A stretch of 64,000 nt of DNA from Alphaproteobacteria bacterium. Lineage in GTDB: Bacteria; Pseudomonadota; Alphaproteobacteria; Rhizobiales; Devosiaceae. Below, one piece after another: positions 8,458 through 17,000 of the stretch. The notes under the pieces were generated by a model. The model was not told the origin of the DNA, did not search any database, and saw only the letters and a list, made by a program, of their open reading frames with translations. Location of the stretch: contig JAHJWO010000047.1 in the NCBI GenBank assembly GCA_018828145.1, positions 1 to 64,000 of the forward strand. Direction: 5' to 3'. Each line of letters opens with the position of its first letter. The stretch's first letter is position 1. The position numbers and the translations under genes were made by a program.

Positions 8458-9612
8458 ATGACCAAAGCCAATTGGAACTACCCCACAGCGATCAAGTTCG
8501 GCCCCGGCCGCATCACCGAACTCCCCGAGGCGCTGAAGGCCGCCGGCATCACGCGGCCCCTGCTGGTCACCGATGCCGGGCTGGTCAACCTGCCAGTCAC
8601 GCAGAAGACCATCCAGATCCTCAAGGATGCGGGCATTCCCGTCGGCGTCTTTGCCGATGTGAAGCCCAATCCCGTCTCGGCCAATGTGGAGGCCGGCATA
8701 AAGGTGTTGCGCGAGGGCGGCCATGACGGCGTCATCGCCTTTGGCGGGGGCTCGGGGCTCGATGTCGGCAAAGTCATCGCCTTCATGGCCGGGCAGACCC
8801 GGCCGATGTGGGATTTCGAGGATATCGGCGACTGGTGGACCCGCGCCGATCCCAAAGGCATTTTCCCCATCGTCGCCGTGCCGACCACGGCCGGCACCGG
8901 CTCGGAAGTCGGCCGCGCCGGCGTCATCACCGATGAGACAACCCATACAAAGAAGGTCATCTTCCACCCGCTGATGATGCCCAAGGTGGTGATCGCCGAC
9001 CCTGAACTCACCGTAGGCATGCCCAGGTTCATCACTGTCGGTACCGGTATGGACGCGCTGGCGCATTGCCTCGAAGCCTATTGCGCACCGGGTTATCACC
9101 CGCTGGCCGACGGCATCGCCGTCGAAGGCATTCGCCTCGTCTTCGAAAACCTGCCCAAGGTCTATGCCGACCCCAATGATGTGGACGCCCGCGGCCACAT
9201 GATGAGCGCTGCCGCCATGGGCGCCACCGCCTTCCAGAAGGGCCTCGGCGCCATTCATGCGCTCAGCCATCCGGTCGGCGCGCTCTATGACACCCACCAC
9301 GGCATGACCAATGCGGTGTTCATGCCCTATGTGCTCGCAGTCAACCAGGCGGCCATCGAAGCCCGCATCGCGCGCCTCGCCGCCTATCTGGGCCTGGCCC
9401 CCAGCTTCGAGGCCTTCCAGCACGCCGTCCTCGCCTTGCGCCTCCGCCTCGACGTGCCGCACACGCTGGCGGAGTTCAAGGTGGATGGGACCAGGCGCGA
9501 GCTGATCGGCGACATGGCGATCGTCGATCCCACCGCAGTTGGCAATCCGCTCGAACTCACCAAGGCCCGCGCATTGGAGATCTTTGACAGGGCGATGGAA
9601 GGGCGGGTTTAG
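8458..9612 (+). CDS. Iron-containing (group III) alcohol dehydrogenase
   Basis: 384 aa. The nucleotide site is IAFGGGSGLDVGK (about residues 95-110). The metal-binding helices carry DALAHCLEAY, IHALSHPVGALYDTHHGMTNAV and the downstream His residues typical of the family. It interconverts an alcohol and an aldehyde with NAD(H). It is the last gene of the 3270-9612 operon, four bases after the aldehyde dehydrogenase stop, so the two probably perform alcohol to aldehyde to acid oxidation in sequence. It is followed by a strong hairpin. Confidence 0.92.
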   Translation: MTKANWNYPTAIKFGPGRITELPEALKAAGITRPLLVTDAGLVNLPVTQKTIQILKDAGIPVGVFADVKPNPVSANVEAGIKVLREGGHDGVIAFGGGSGLDVGKVIAFMAGQTRPMWDFEDIGDWWTRADPKGIFPIVAVPTTAGTGSEVGRAGVITDETTHTKKVIFHPLMMPKVVIADPELTVGMPRFITVGTGMDALAHCLEAYCAPGYHPLADGIAVEGIRLVFENLPKVYADPNDVDARGHMMSAAAMGATAFQKGLGAIHALSHPVGALYDTHHGMTNAVFMPYVLAVNQAAIEARIARLAAYLGLAPSFEAFQHAVLALRLRLDVPHTLAEFKVDGTRRELIGDMAIVDPTAVGNPLELTKARALEIFDRAMEGRV

Positions 9613-9625
9613 AACCCAGAGTGCT

Positions 9626-9661
9626 CAGTCTACACCCTCCCCTTGCAGGGGGTGTAGACTG
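9626..9661. terminator. Convergent-gene hairpin, probable bidirectional terminator
   Basis: CAGTCTACACCC and GGGTGTAGACTG form a perfect 12-bp inverted repeat between the plus-strand operon ending at 9612 and the minus-strand gene ending at 9667. There is no clear T-tract, so termination efficiency is uncertain. Its position between convergent genes supports the role. Confidence 0.6.
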
Positions 9662-9666
9662 CAGGC

Positions 9667-11133
9667 TCAGCCCACCACCTCCGCTACCGTCTCCTTCACG
9701 CCGACCTCGAAGAGGCTGTCGAGATGGGTCGCCACCGTCTCGCCAAAAGCCTGGTTTTCGGCGAGATCGGTTCCGAACACTTCCGTAAGCCCGGCCAGCC
9801 CGACATAGAGCGCCTCAGCATCATCGCCGGCATCGGCGGCAATCGCCATCATGCGCATGGCCAGCGGATCGCGGACATCGATGGTCTCGCCCTTTTCGTC
9901 GATCCCCGTGACGTAGCGCATCCACGCCGCGACGCCGAGCCCGAGACGTTCGAACGGCTCGCCCGCCTTGAGCCGGTCGCGGATGGTGCCGAGCAGGCGC
10001 TGCGGCAGCTTCTGGCTGCCATCCATGGCGATCTGCCAGGTGCGATGCTGCAGCGCCGGATTGCGGAAGCGGTCGAGCAGCTGGTCGCGATAGGCGCCAA
10101 GGTCGATGCCCGGCATATCCAGAGTCGGCATGGCCTCCTCGGTCATCAAGCCGTGGATCAGCTTGACGAAATCGGGATCGCCCATGACGTCGGAGATGAA
10201 CTCATAGCCGGCCAGGTAGCCGAGATAGGCCATGGTCGAATGGCTGCCATTGAGCATGCGCAGCTTCATGCGCTCGAAAGGCTCGACATCCTCGACCAGT
10301 TGCGCTCCCGCCTTTTCAAAGGCCGGACGTCCCTCGGGGAAGTGGTCCTCGATGACCCATTGGGTAAACGGCTCGGTCATGATCGGCCAGGCATCCTCCG
10401 CGCCGATCAGTCCGGCGACCATGGCGCGGTCGGCATCGGTGGTCGAGGGAACGATGCGATCCACCATGGTGCCGGGGAAGGCAACCTTGGCAACCCACTC
10501 GCCGAGGGCTGCGTCGCGCAGGGCGGCGAATTTGGTGACGATGCGCTTCACCGTCGCGCCATTGGACGGGAGATTATCGCAGCTCATCACCGCGAATGGC
10601 GCAATGCCCGCCGCGATGCGCCGGGCCAGCGCCTCGACCAGCATGCCCGGGGCCGATTTCGGCGCGGCGTGATTGGCCAGGTCATGGACGATATCGGGGT
10701 GGCGCTGATCCAGTTCACCCGTCGCCGGATCGTGGCAATAGCCCTTTTCGGTGACGGTCAGCGAGACGATGCGGATCTGGGGGCTCGCCATCAGCGCCAG
10801 CAGGTCCTCGCGCTCGGTATTGGCATCGAGCACCTTGAGGATCGAGCCGATGATGCGCGGATGGGTCCCCGCCGCGTCGCGAATGGCAACGGTATAGAGC
10901 CCATCCTGGGGCGCCAGCGCTTCCTTGGTGTCAGGCCGGCGCAGGCTGGCGCCGACAATACCCCAGGCAGGACTGTCCTTGAGCAGATCGTCGACATAGA
11001 CCGCCATATGCGCCCGGTGAAAGGCGCCGATCCCCAGATGCACGATCCCGGGGGTGACCTTGCTGCGATCATAGTCAGGCACGCGCACCCCGGCTGGGGC
11101 ATTGGCGAGGATGGCGGCGCTGAGGCGCGTCAT
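9667..11133 (-). CDS. Mannitol/D-mannonate dehydrogenase family oxidoreductase
   Basis: 488 aa, polyol-specific long-chain dehydrogenase family (UxuB, MtlK, DalD). The N-terminal nucleotide motif is GIVHLGIGAFHRAH and the catalytic segment KLRMLNGSHSTMAYLGYLAG contains the family Lys, Asn and His. It reduces or oxidises C5 of hexonates or polyols with NAD(H). The neighbouring KDG kinase and zinc dehydrogenase favour D-mannonate oxidoreductase (fructuronate reductase) over mannitol dehydrogenase, but the distinction is not certain. GGAGA precedes the ATG. It is divergent from the kinase gene. No mannonate dehydratase lies in the window. Confidence 0.85.
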   Translation of the reverse strand: MTRLSAAILANAPAGVRVPDYDRSKVTPGIVHLGIGAFHRAHMAVYVDDLLKDSPAWGIVGASLRRPDTKEALAPQDGLYTVAIRDAAGTHPRIIGSILKVLDANTEREDLLALMASPQIRIVSLTVTEKGYCHDPATGELDQRHPDIVHDLANHAAPKSAPGMLVEALARRIAAGIAPFAVMSCDNLPSNGATVKRIVTKFAALRDAALGEWVAKVAFPGTMVDRIVPSTTDADRAMVAGLIGAEDAWPIMTEPFTQWVIEDHFPEGRPAFEKAGAQLVEDVEPFERMKLRMLNGSHSTMAYLGYLAGYEFISDVMGDPDFVKLIHGLMTEEAMPTLDMPGIDLGAYRDQLLDRFRNPALQHRTWQIAMDGSQKLPQRLLGTIRDRLKAGEPFERLGLGVAAWMRYVTGIDEKGETIDVRDPLAMRMMAIAADAGDDAEALYVGLAGLTEVFGTDLAENQAFGETVATHLDSLFEVGVKETVAEVVG

Positions 11134-11175
11134 GGACGTCTCCGGGTAAAATCAGCTGCAGCATAGTGCCTTCTC

Positions 11176-11191
11176 ATCTTGTATGGAAGAT
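11176..11191. promoter_or_regulatory. Candidate operator in divergent mannonate/KDG region
   Basis: ATCTT-GTATGG-AAGAT is a five-base inverted repeat lying between the divergent starts at 11133 and 11256. Position and symmetry fit a GntR- or LacI-type operator for the hexuronate genes. The half-sites are short, so support is modest. Confidence 0.3.
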
Positions 11192-11255
11192 ACTGGCTTG
11201 CGGGTTCTTGGGCTTTACCGGCATAAGCCTCAAGCACGCAAGGGAGGAGCAGGGT

Positions 11256-12167
11256 TTGGCACAGCAGCGCGTCGTCAGCATCGGGGAATGCATGATCGAA
11301 ATGAGCGGTGGTGAAGATCGCCAATACCGCCTCGGTTATGCCGGCGATACCCTCAACACCGCCTGGTATATGCGCGCCTTGCTCGGCAAGGACTGGTCGG
11401 TGGACTATTTTACAGGCCTGGGTGAGGACAAGTATTCCGCCGATATCCGCGCCTTCCTCGACAGCAATGATATCGGCACCGGTCATATCCGCACCGTGCC
11501 CGGCCGGCGCCCGGGCCTTTACCTGATCCACCAGGAAAAGGGCGACCGCCACTTCACCTATTGGCGCGATACCTCCGCCGCCAAGCTGCTCGCCGATGAC
11601 AAGGAGGCAATGGCCAAGGCGCTGGACGGCGCCAGCATGGTCTATTTCTCCGGCATCACCCTTGCCATCCTGGCGCCGCGCGCGCGCGGCCGCCTGCTCG
11701 GCGCTATTGTCAAGGCGCGCGATGCGGGCGCCCGGATAGTGTTCGACACCAATATCCGCCCTGCCCTCTGGACCAGCCCGCGTGTCATGACAGCCGTGCT
11801 GACGGCCGCCGCCACCATGTGCGATGTCGTCTTGCCCACCCATGGCGACGAAGCATCCCTGTTCGGCGACAAGTCGGTCGAGGACACGGCCGATAGGTAT
11901 CTGGAGCTGGGCGTCGAGGAAGTGGTGGTCAAGGACGGCGCAGGCGAAGCGCTGATCGCCACCGCCAGCGAACGCGTCCGCGTTGCGCCGAAGCCGGGCG
12001 CCACGGTGGTCGACGCCACCGGTGCGGGCGACAGCTTCAATGGCGCTTACCTCTCCGCCCGGCTGGCCGGCAAGTCACTGCGGGAGGCGGCCGAGGACGC
12101 GCATCGCGTGGCCGCGGTCGTCATCGGGCAGAAGGGCGCGCTGGTCGACCCCAAGCTGGTGCAGTAG
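11256..12167 (+). CDS. kdgK: 2-keto-3-deoxygluconate kinase (PfkB family)
   Basis: 303 aa ribokinase-family sugar kinase. It begins RVVSIGECMIEM, has the sugar-binding YAGDTLNTAWYMR region, and ends with the catalytic DATGAGDSFNGAYLSARL motif (anion hole and Asp base). YRLGYAGDTLNTA is typical of KDG kinases, which make KDPG for the Entner-Doudoroff pathway. The start is decided by GGAGG at 11244-11248, seven bases before a TTG at 11256; the longer frame from 11166 has no ribosome site and adds 30 unconserved residues. It is divergent from the mannonate oxidoreductase. Confidence 0.88.
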   Translation: MAQQRVVSIGECMIEMSGGEDRQYRLGYAGDTLNTAWYMRALLGKDWSVDYFTGLGEDKYSADIRAFLDSNDIGTGHIRTVPGRRPGLYLIHQEKGDRHFTYWRDTSAAKLLADDKEAMAKALDGASMVYFSGITLAILAPRARGRLLGAIVKARDAGARIVFDTNIRPALWTSPRVMTAVLTAAATMCDVVLPTHGDEASLFGDKSVEDTADRYLELGVEEVVVKDGAGEALIATASERVRVAPKPGATVVDATGAGDSFNGAYLSARLAGKSLREAAEDAHRVAAVVIGQKGALVDPKLVQ

Positions 12168-12193
12168 GCACGCCACCTGCCCATCGTGGAATG

Positions 12194-12739
12194 TCAGAAA
12201 CCCCGGTTTCCGGCCTCTTCCATATAGGCGACCTCCTCCGCTGTGCTGTCCCGTCCCAGTGCCTTGTTGCGGAACGGATAGCGGCCGAAGCGCATGATGC
12301 AGTCGTGATGCTTGGCGGCAAAATCGAGGCCCTTCTCGTCGCCCAGCGCCTTGTGCAGGCGCATGGATTCGGCCTGGATGACCCGGGACTCCGAATGCAT
12401 GAACGGCAGCAGGATGAACATCCGCTCATCGGTGGACAGCGCCAGGTCGAGCCCTTGTGCGATCATCTCCTGCGCAAGCACCAGGGCCATTCTGTCCTGT
12501 GCGAAGGCCAGGGGCGAGCCGCGATGCAGTTGCCTGGAGAACTGGTCGAGCACGATGATCTCGGCGAGGCGTCCCTTCGGCGTGGCTCGCCATTGCCACG
12601 CCTCGCCCTGGGCGACGCGCAGATGCGTCTCGGCGAACTGTTCCGCAAGTTCAGCGTCGAACTCGGCCTTGCCCCCGAACCAGTCGTCCCTGCCATGTTC
12701 AACGAACCAGAACCGGATGACGTCTTCGGCTGTGCGCAT
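12194..12739 (-). CDS. DUF924 family protein
   Basis: 181 aa, soluble and helical. The DUF924 family is recognised by VIRFWFVEHGRDDWFGG at the N-terminus, LAEIIVLDQFSRQLHRGSPLAF in the middle and FGRYPFRNKALGR near the end. The fold is TPR-like. The biochemical function is unknown. The gene lies 10 bp downstream of the zinc dehydrogenase on the same strand, so the two are probably cotranscribed. That does not identify its role. Confidence 0.82.
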   Translation of the reverse strand: MRTAEDVIRFWFVEHGRDDWFGGKAEFDAELAEQFAETHLRVAQGEAWQWRATPKGRLAEIIVLDQFSRQLHRGSPLAFAQDRMALVLAQEMIAQGLDLALSTDERMFILLPFMHSESRVIQAESMRLHKALGDEKGLDFAAKHHDCIMRFGRYPFRNKALGRDSTAEEVAYMEEAGNRGF

Positions 12740-12749
12740 ATGCCTTCTC

Positions 12750-13751
12750 CTAGATCGTGATGATCGCCTTGATCAGCCCGCTTCGGTCATGCGCCCATAT
12801 CGGCAGGTTGACCGGAACATCTTCAAAGCTCGTCGCATGCGTGGCCAGGCGATCGGTTGGTACGCTGCCATTGCGGATCGACGCCATGACATGGTCGAAA
12901 TCCTCTCGCGTCGCATTGCGTGACGCGCGGATGGTCAGCTCGCGTCGGTGAATTTCGGGGTCTTCCCAAGAGAGGGTGCCCTTGACCACGCCGACCAGGG
13001 TCAGCGACCCACCATTGCGGCAATAGCCGACGGCCTGGTTCATCGCAGGGATGGCGCCTGTAGCGTCGAACACCGCGTCGAACCCGGTGCCCATCGCGGC
13101 CTTGAAGGGGGCGCCATCGCGCTCGTCCAGTGTCGCAGCGCCAAAACCGAAGCTGCGCGCGGAGGCTAGCTTGTCGGCTGCAGCATCGAGAACGGTCACC
13201 TCCGCACCCGCGATGCGGGCGAAGAAGGCGACGCCAAGCCCGATGGGTCCGCCGCCGACAACCAGCACGCGCCAGCCGGGCTTGAGCTCGGTGCGCCGCA
13301 CGGCATGGGCGCCGATGGCGAGGAATTCCACCATGGCCGCGTCGCGCAGGCTCAGGCCCTCGGCCTTGTAGAGATTGGCTTCGGGCATGACGAGTTCTTC
13401 GGTCATGCCACCATCGCCATGCACGCCGATCACGGTCAGCGTCTCGCAACAGTTGGTCTTTCCCTCGCGGCAGGCAGGGCACTGATAGCAGGGCAGATAG
13501 GGGTTGATGACCACGGGGTCGCCTCCCGCAAGCCCAGCTGCGCCATTGGCGTCGAGCACCACGCCACTCAGTTCGTGGCCCATGATGCGGGGATATTTCA
13601 GGAAGGGGTGCTTGCCTTCGTAGATGTGATAATCGGTGCCGCAAATGCCGATATGGCGGATACCGACGCGGACCCAGCCCGCCTTCAGGTCAGGCCGCTC
13701 GACCTCGACCAGCCGCAATTCGCCGGGTGTCTCACAACGTATGGCGCGCAT
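12750..13751 (-). CDS. Zinc-dependent dehydrogenase, L-gulonate/idonate 5-dehydrogenase type
   Basis: 333 aa medium-chain zinc alcohol dehydrogenase. Catalytic-zinc ligands Cys37 and His59-Glu60 are present, a structural-zinc Cys cluster lies at 88, 91, 94 and 101/102, and the Rossmann motif is VVGGGPIGLGVA. The segments HIYEGKHPFLKYPRIMGHE and VIGVHGDGGMTEE resemble RspB-type L-gulonate 5-dehydrogenases. These make fructuronate, the substrate of a mannonate oxidoreductase such as that at 9667, with KDG kinase downstream in the pathway. Substrate remains an inference. The leader contains an unusual hairpin covering the ribosome site. Confidence 0.82.
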   Translation of the reverse strand: MRAIRCETPGELRLVEVERPDLKAGWVRVGIRHIGICGTDYHIYEGKHPFLKYPRIMGHELSGVVLDANGAAGLAGGDPVVINPYLPCYQCPACREGKTNCCETLTVIGVHGDGGMTEELVMPEANLYKAEGLSLRDAAMVEFLAIGAHAVRRTELKPGWRVLVVGGGPIGLGVAFFARIAGAEVTVLDAAADKLASARSFGFGAATLDERDGAPFKAAMGTGFDAVFDATGAIPAMNQAVGYCRNGGSLTLVGVVKGTLSWEDPEIHRRELTIRASRNATREDFDHVMASIRNGSVPTDRLATHATSFEDVPVNLPIWAHDRSGLIKAIITI

Positions 13752-13756
13752 GCGAA

Positions 13757-13785
13757 AGTCCTCCCTCTATCACAGCGGGAGGACT
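13757..13785 (-). promoter_or_regulatory. Leader hairpin sequestering the Shine-Dalgarno of the zinc dehydrogenase
   Basis: On the coding strand AGTCCTCCC, an 11-base loop and GGGAGGACT form a perfect nine-pair stem. The downstream arm contains GGAGG, the ribosome site, seven bases or so before the ATG at 13751. In the folded state the site would be hidden. This may be translational control by a ligand, protein or ribosome loading, or chance pairing with an anti-SD sequence. Confidence 0.5.
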
Positions 13786-13795
13786 AACATGTTAG
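13784..13795. promoter_or_regulatory. Perfect 12-bp palindrome, candidate operator
   Basis: CTAACATGTTAG is a perfect palindrome overlapping the upstream edge of the leader hairpin, about 34-45 bp before the zinc dehydrogenase ATG. It is AT-rich in a GC-rich background and sits where a repressor would act. The regulator is unknown; a GntR- or LacI-type protein would fit. Confidence 0.45.
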
Positions 13796-13842
13796 CTTCC
13801 GGTTAGGAAGGCACCCGCCTCATGACCCTGAGACGGGCAAAC

Positions 13843-14763
13843 TTATTTCAGCAAGACCCTGATGCGGTTGCCGAACGGGTCTTCGGTTTCGATACCACCG
13901 TCGACCGGCGAGACCGGTGCCTTGGCGGTGACCAGCCGTAGCTTGACGCCCTCGAGTGTAGCCGCGTCGGGCACGACAATGGTGAACCAGCGCAGGCCGG
14001 CTGCGCCTGCCGAGGGCAGCCCGGCATTGGGGCCGGACCAGATGTTGAAGGCGATCGTATGCGGCATATAGTCGAGCCCCACATCTCCCATGCCGAAGGA
14101 ATGGATCATCAGGAAGCCGGCAAAGCCGATGACGTCGCGATAGAAATCCATCGCCAGTCCCAGGTCGTTAACATGCACATGCACGTGGCCGATGCGGGTT
14201 CCGGCCGGCATGCGTGCAGCCAGAACCGGGTTTTGCCCCAGTTCGGCCAGCAGCCCATCGAGGTCGATCGGGTCGCGACCCGAATGCGGCTTGCCCTCGG
14301 CGGTCACCGCATAGGTCTGGCCCTTGTCAGGGTCGCCCAGGGTGCCGCGCCAGGGCGTCTCGAAGGTGATCTCGATGCCGTTGCCGTCAAGGTCCCAGAG
14401 ATAGATCGCTTCGCTCACCAGGTGATCGGTCGGCGAGATCCGCACGTTGCGCTGCAGCGCCCGCACGGCCATCTGCGCCAGGTCGACGCGGTTGGGCACA
14501 TGGATGGCGACGTGATAGAGCCCGATGGTCCGCGGCACAACCGGACGCACCGCGCCGGTTTCGAGCACGATCAGCGGCTTGCCGCCAGCCCCCAGCGTCA
14601 CTTCGTTGCCGGCTTCGGCAATGAGTTCGAGACCCACGACATCCTGCCAGATGGCCAGCGCCTTGGCCCGGTCGGTGACGGCAATATGGACAGGCCCCAG
14701 CGCCGTGTTCAGCGGCAGGATGGGCTTGGACTTAACATTGGTCTGCACGGATGCATCGATCAT
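13843..14763 (-). CDS. VOC-family extradiol dioxygenase (catechol 2,3-dioxygenase-like)
   Basis: 306 aa with two vicinal-oxygen-chelate modules (about 25-150 and 180-300). Metal ligand candidates are His in GPVHIAV, His in IGHVHVHV and the acidic residue of the final strand near EDPFGNRIRV. The layout resembles CatE/YfiE-type catechol 2,3-dioxygenases. It may cleave an aromatic diol, but no other aromatic pathway genes flank it, so a glyoxalase-like role remains possible. AGGAG at 14771-14775 (complement) places the start at 14763, not at the longer frame start. Confidence 0.78.
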   Translation of the reverse strand: MIDASVQTNVKSKPILPLNTALGPVHIAVTDRAKALAIWQDVVGLELIAEAGNEVTLGAGGKPLIVLETGAVRPVVPRTIGLYHVAIHVPNRVDLAQMAVRALQRNVRISPTDHLVSEAIYLWDLDGNGIEITFETPWRGTLGDPDKGQTYAVTAEGKPHSGRDPIDLDGLLAELGQNPVLAARMPAGTRIGHVHVHVNDLGLAMDFYRDVIGFAGFLMIHSFGMGDVGLDYMPHTIAFNIWSGPNAGLPSAGAAGLRWFTIVVPDAATLEGVKLRLVTAKAPVSPVDGGIETEDPFGNRIRVLLK

Positions 14764-15021
14764 GGCGAGGCTCCTGAATTTGGTGTTGGTCAGCATATAG
14801 GCCCGGCGGGGTCATGGGACCATCGGCACTGCGGCGAAGGCATTGTTCGCCAAAGCCGGGGCAATGACCTGGTGCTTGGTCGCTGTTGACGCATATGAGC
14901 CATGCGACATGCCCCGGAAGCGGCCAGTTTCATCCAAACTTAAGCAGTTTCGCAGATGAGTGTTGCACTGTCTGAAGGCTGATCGGCCAGGACACCACTC
15001 GGGCATCAGGGTCGCACTGCC

Positions 15022-16947
15022 ATGAATTTTCGCAATATTCCAATCCTGCAAAAGCTGGTTCTCACGGTGCTGCTGATGGGTGTGGTCGCCACCGCCATCG
15101 CCGCCATCGGCTGGCGCGAGCTGGGTTCGCTGCGCGATGTCATGGACCGGGTCGGCGCCAAGGAAGTCGCGGCCCGCGAAGCCATGGACCTGCGCATGGA
15201 CGTGATCGCCATCAGCCGCATGACCTACCAGCTGGTGCTGAACCCGGCCGGCGTCGCGGACTTCGTGACCCAGGCCGACCGGCGCATGACCGAGATGAAG
15301 GGGCGCTTCCCAATCATCGAAGCTGCCGCCGATGAAACCGAGCTGGGCCAGCTCGAAGCCGTCAAGCCGGTGATGGACGCCTATTTCGGCAAGATCAACG
15401 ACATGCTCACGGTCGCCGCGGCCCAGCCCTTCGATCAGGCCGCGCTTGATGCGGCCCTGGCCGAGGCCCTTGCCGCCCAGCTGGTCGTCACCGATACGAT
15501 CAAGCTCTACAGCACCTATTCGGGCGAGCTGATGGCCAGCATGCGCGACGCCGCGGAAACCTCGGCCTTCAACGCCATGCTGACGCTGGCCATCTCGGCA
15601 GGCGCCGGTATCGTCGTCGGCCTGGGGGTCAGCCTGCTCGTGGGCCGCCGCACCATCGTCAATCCGGTGCGCGACCTTACCCACACCATGATCGAACTGG
15701 CAGATGGCAAGCTCGACGTCACCATCTCCAATTCCGATGCCAAGGACGAGATCGGCGCCATGGCCCGAGCCGTCGAGGTGTTCCGCCAGAATGGCAAGCG
15801 CGTCGCCGCGCTCAGTGCCGAGGAAGCCGCGCGCAATCTCTCCATCGTCGAACGCGCCGACATGATGGCGCTGCTGCAGGCCGAGCTCGGCTCGGTGATG
15901 CGGGCCGCCAGCGCCGGCGACTTCGCCCAGCGCGTGCCCACCGATTTCACCGACGATAAGCTCAACGGCCTCGCCGCCAGCGTCAATGGCCTGGTCGAAA
16001 CGGTCGACCGGGGCCTGGCCGAAACCGGCACCGTGCTGTCCGCCATCGCCAATACCGACCTGACGCAGCGTGTGACCGGCCAGTATCAGGGTGCCTTCGG
16101 CGCGCTCAAGGACAATACCAATGCGGTGGCGGAAAAGCTGGCCGACATCGTCGCCCAGCTCAAGGGCACCTCGCGGTCGCTCAAGACAGCCACCAGCGAA
16201 ATCCTGGCCGGCGCCAACGATCTGTCCGAGCGCACCACCCGCCAGGCTGCCACCATCGAGGAAACCTCGGCCGCCATGGAGCAGCTGGCCGGCACGGTGC
16301 TCGAAAATGCCAAGCGCGCGCAGGATGCCAATGGCAATGCCACCCGCGTTACGGCAACGGCCGAAATGAGCGGCGAGGTCATGGCCCAGGCGACTGGCGC
16401 CATGGAGCGCATCACCACCTCCTCGTCCAAGATTTCCAACATCATCGGCCTCATCGACGACATCGCCTTCCAGACCAACCTCCTGGCGCTCAACGCCTCC
16501 GTTGAAGCGGCCCGTGCGGGCGATGCCGGCAAGGGCTTTGCTGTGGTGGCCGTGGAAGTGCGGCGCCTGGCGCAGTCGGCAGCAAGTGCTTCCGCCGACG
16601 TCAAGGTGCTGATCGAGCAGAGCGCCAAGGAAGTCAGCGACGGCAGCCGCCTCGTCGCCGACGCCGCCGAACGCATCAATGGCATGCTCGAAGGCGTACG
16701 CTCCAGCTCGACGCTGATGGAAGGCATTTCCCGTGACAGCCAGGAGCAGTCCACCGGCATTACAGAGGTGAGCATCGCCGTCCGCCAGATGGACGAGATG
16801 ACCCAGCACAATGCGGCGCTGGTCGAAGAAATGAACGCCGCCATCGAGCAGACCGAGAACCAGGCGACCCAGCTCGACGCCATTGTCGACATCTTCAAGG
16901 TGAGCGACGCCGGCCCGGTCCGGCGCAGCATGGCCCGCGCGGCCTGA
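15022..16947 (+). CDS. Methyl-accepting chemotaxis protein
   Basis: 641 aa chemoreceptor. Transmembrane segments lie near residues 10-30 and 188-210 and flank a helical periplasmic sensor of about 155 residues (four-helix-bundle type). A HAMP domain (about 210-265) and a second HAMP-like stretch are followed by the signalling coiled coil. The highly conserved hairpin tip [22 protein letters not shown] starts near residue 478. Methylation helices flank it. It should relay signals to CheA/CheW, none of which is in the window. No C-terminal NWETF-type tether is present. A strong terminator follows. Confidence 0.93.
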   Translation: MNFRNIPILQKLVLTVLLMGVVATAIAAIGWRELGSLRDVMDRVGAKEVAAREAMDLRMDVIAISRMTYQLVLNPAGVADFVTQADRRMTEMKGRFPIIEAAADETELGQLEAVKPVMDAYFGKINDMLTVAAAQPFDQAALDAALAEALAAQLVVTDTIKLYSTYSGELMASMRDAAETSAFNAMLTLAISAGAGIVVGLGVSLLVGRRTIVNPVRDLTHTMIELADGKLDVTISNSDAKDEIGAMARAVEVFRQNGKRVAALSAEEAARNLSIVERADMMALLQAELGSVMRAASAGDFAQRVPTDFTDDKLNGLAASVNGLVETVDRGLAETGTVLSAIANTDLTQRVTGQYQGAFGALKDNTNAVAEKLADIVAQLKGTSRSLKTATSEILAGANDLSERTTRQAATIEETSAAMEQLAGTVLENAKRAQDANGNATRVTATAEMSGEVMAQATGAMERITTSSSKISNIIGLIDDIAFQTNLLALNASVEAARAGDAGKGFAVVAVEVRRLAQSAASASADVKVLIEQSAKEVSDGSRLVADAAERINGMLEGVRSSSTLMEGISRDSQEQSTGITEVSIAVRQMDEMTQHNAALVEEMNAAIEQTENQATQLDAIVDIFKVSDAGPVRRSMARAA

Positions 16948-16969
16948 TATCACTGCACCAGAATGCAAG

Positions 16970-16998
16970 ACGCCGGGGCTCACACCCCGGCGTTTTCG
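16970..16998 (+). terminator. Intrinsic terminator after the chemoreceptor
   Basis: ACGCCGGGG, loop CTCACA, CCCCGGCGT followed by TTT gives a nine-pair stem and T-run 23 bp after the chemoreceptor stop. It lies just before the convergent ABC transporter stop and may serve both genes. Confidence 0.85.
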
Positions 16999-17000
16999 TT

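Noticed and set aside
14812..16983. 723-codon open frame antisense to the chemoreceptor
   Set aside because: High-GC shadow frame: His/Gly/Asp-rich, no domain, and fully overlaps a chemoreceptor with unmistakable motifs.
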